Assembly: GCA_011391755.1 (NCBI GenBank)
Contig: JAABPZ010000096.1
Location: forward strand, 1-6,049
Source of the DNA: Methanothrix sp.
GTDB taxonomy: Archaea; Halobacteriota; Methanosarcinia; Methanotrichales; Methanotrichaceae
DNA length: 6,049 bases
Direction: 5' to 3'
Shown here: piece after piece, positions 5,102 to 6,049 of the stretch
How positions within the stretch are numbered: position 1 is the first letter of the stretch
Layout: each line of letters begins with the position of its first letter
Notes under the pieces: model-generated
Databases searched by the model: none
Seen by the model: only the letters and a program-made list of their open reading frames with translations
Told to the model about the DNA's origin: nothing
Made by a program: the position numbers and the translations under genes

Positions 5102-6049
5102 ATGAAGATATTAGTAATACCCACCACCGACTGGATCAGGCATCCTGTTCCCAATCGGCTCAATTTCATCTTCGACAATCTAGCCGAGGAGCACGATGTT
5201 TATGTGCTGCACTTCGGCCTGTTGAGGTTTTCCAAACTGCAGGCAAGGGAGACGAAATGCCGGCTGATAGAAGCGAGCTGGATTGAGGTCGAGGACCCAT
5301 CCCTCTATTATCTTTTGAACTTCCCCTATCACTTATGGAAGATCAGAAGCATTGTGAAGAAGCTGGACATAGACGTCATCCTCTCCACCAATATTTTGCC
5401 GTCCTTTGCCGCAAACTTCGCGCACTCGCCGGTCGTATTCGACTATCTGGATCATCTGGAGGAGTCTGCATCGATTTACTATCCCGGATCCGCCCTGGGT
5501 GAGATCGTCAAGCAGGTGGTGGGCCTCATCACCAGATACAATCTCCGCCATGCTCGTTGTGTCATAACTGTTACCAGAGAGCTTTCCGGATTCTTGCGTG
5601 AGCTGGGCGTAAAAGACATAACTGTGATTCCTAATGGTGTGGATACACAGGTCCTCCGGCCACTCTCCATGCAGGAGGCCAAGAATTCCCTCGCCCTGGA
5701 TGGTGTGGTTCTGGGTTATGTTGGATCGCTCGAGCACTGGGTGGATCTTGAGACTGTGGTGTCTGCCTTGCCGCGCATGGATGCCACTTTGCTCGTAGTG
5801 GGGCCGGGGCTTTTTACTGATTATGGGGACAGGATAAAAGAGATGGCTGAGGTGCTGGGGGTGGCGGACCGGGTAATCTTCACGGGCGCGGCAGAGTACT
5901 CCGACCTATCTCGATATATATCAGCTATGGACATTGGGATCAATCCACTCAAGATGATGAAGAAGAACGAACTCACGGTGGGCGGAAAGGTCTTCAATTA
6001 CCTGGCCTGTGGTCGTCCGGTTCTCTCCAGCCGCATGATCGCGCTGGAG
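5102..6049 (+). CDS. GT4-type glycosyltransferase, N-terminal part
   Basis: This is probably a cytoplasmic retaining glycosyltransferase that moves a sugar from a nucleotide sugar to a lipid- or glycan-linked acceptor in surface glycan synthesis. The frame is open for 316 codons to the right edge, so the C-terminus is missing. The start is fixed: an in-frame TGA at 5075-5077 precedes it with no other start codon between. It begins MKILVIPTTDW, with no signal peptide or membrane segment. Residues 1-~175 form the acceptor-side Rossmann-like domain. IPNGVD (176-181), GYVGSLEHW (205-213), LLVVGPG (230-236), VIFTG (258-262), DIGINPL (277-283) and GGKVFNYLACGRPVLSS (294-310) mark the donor-binding GT-B domain. 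The usual Glu before the Y-x-ACGxPV segment is Asn299 here. Neighbouring wecB, glmU and glmS supply UDP-sugars, but the actual donor and acceptor cannot be assigned. Confidence 0.9.
   Translation, partial: MKILVIPTTDWIRHPVPNRLNFIFDNLAEEHDVYVLHFGLLRFSKLQARETKCRLIEASWIEVEDPSLYYLLNFPYHLWKIRSIVKKLDIDVILSTNILPSFAANFAHSPVVFDYLDHLEESASIYYPGSALGEIVKQVVGLITRYNLRHARCVITVTRELSGFLRELGVKDITVIPNGVDTQVLRPLSMQEAKNSLALDGVVLGYVGSLEHWVDLETVVSALPRMDATLLVVGPGLFTDYGDRIKEMAEVLGVADRVIFTGAAEYSDLSRYISAMDIGINPLKMMKKNELTVGGKVFNYLACGRPVLSSRMIALE

Noticed and set aside
5056..5286. Plus-strand frame of 76 codons starting in the element's right end
   Set aside because: It overlaps the glycosyltransferase N-terminus in another frame and has no recognisable content.
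5333..5737. Minus-strand open frame of 134 codons
   Set aside because: It lies wholly opposite the glycosyltransferase, whose GT4 motifs run through the same bases.
1..6049. CRISPR array, tRNA or rRNA genes
   Set aside because: No regularly spaced repeats and no cloverleaf or conserved ribosomal segments were seen on either strand.

Overview
The window looks archaeal and most likely comes from a methanogenic euryarchaeon of the Methanosarcinales/Methanotrichaceae type. The basis is the archaeal-style UDP-GlcNAc 2-epimerase and archaeal GlmU-type fusion protein, BRE/TATA-type promoter sequence, and a TnpB resembling those of methanogens. The genus is an inference and was not tested by any search.

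Layout. (1) Positions 1-655, plus strand: the last 217 residues of a UDP-N-acetylglucosamine 2-epimerase (wecB), cut by the left edge. (2) Positions 680-3726, minus strand: a two-gene operon of glmU (bifunctional sugar-1-phosphate nucleotidylyltransferase/acetyltransferase) followed by glmS (glutamine:fructose-6-phosphate aminotransferase), with stop and start codons sharing one base. The operon converges on wecB across 24 bp. (3) Positions 3727-3952: an AT-rich divergent intergenic region. It holds the glmU promoter, an 8-bp-arm palindrome just upstream of it, a cluster of G-run/C-run stem-loops, and a second TATA-like box facing right. (4) Positions 3953-5060: a TnpB-only IS200/IS605-type (IS1341-like) element. 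Its RuvC triad and zinc finger are intact, and it ends in a strong hairpin followed by TAGTTGAC. No TnpA is present in the window. The 3' end plus the first bases of flanking DNA is a candidate guide RNA (omega/reRNA). (5) From 5102 to the right edge, plus strand: the first 316 residues of a GT4-type glycosyltransferase.

Functionally, GlmS makes glucosamine-6-phosphate, GlmU makes UDP-GlcNAc from glucosamine-1-phosphate, and WecB converts UDP-GlcNAc to UDP-ManNAc. The glycosyltransferase is a plausible consumer of an activated sugar. This is therefore an amino-sugar and surface-polysaccharide/glycosylation neighbourhood. The mutase step (GlmM) is not in the window.

The most interesting feature is the TnpB locus. 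A near-identical TAGT(T)GACATGT sequence occurs at the tnpB start codon and at the element's right end. If these mark the two boundaries, removing the element restores a well-spaced TATA box and leader for the glycosyltransferase. That suggests the element landed between that gene's promoter and its transcription start, and now borrows or blocks the promoter. This is a hypothesis built from spacing and repeats.
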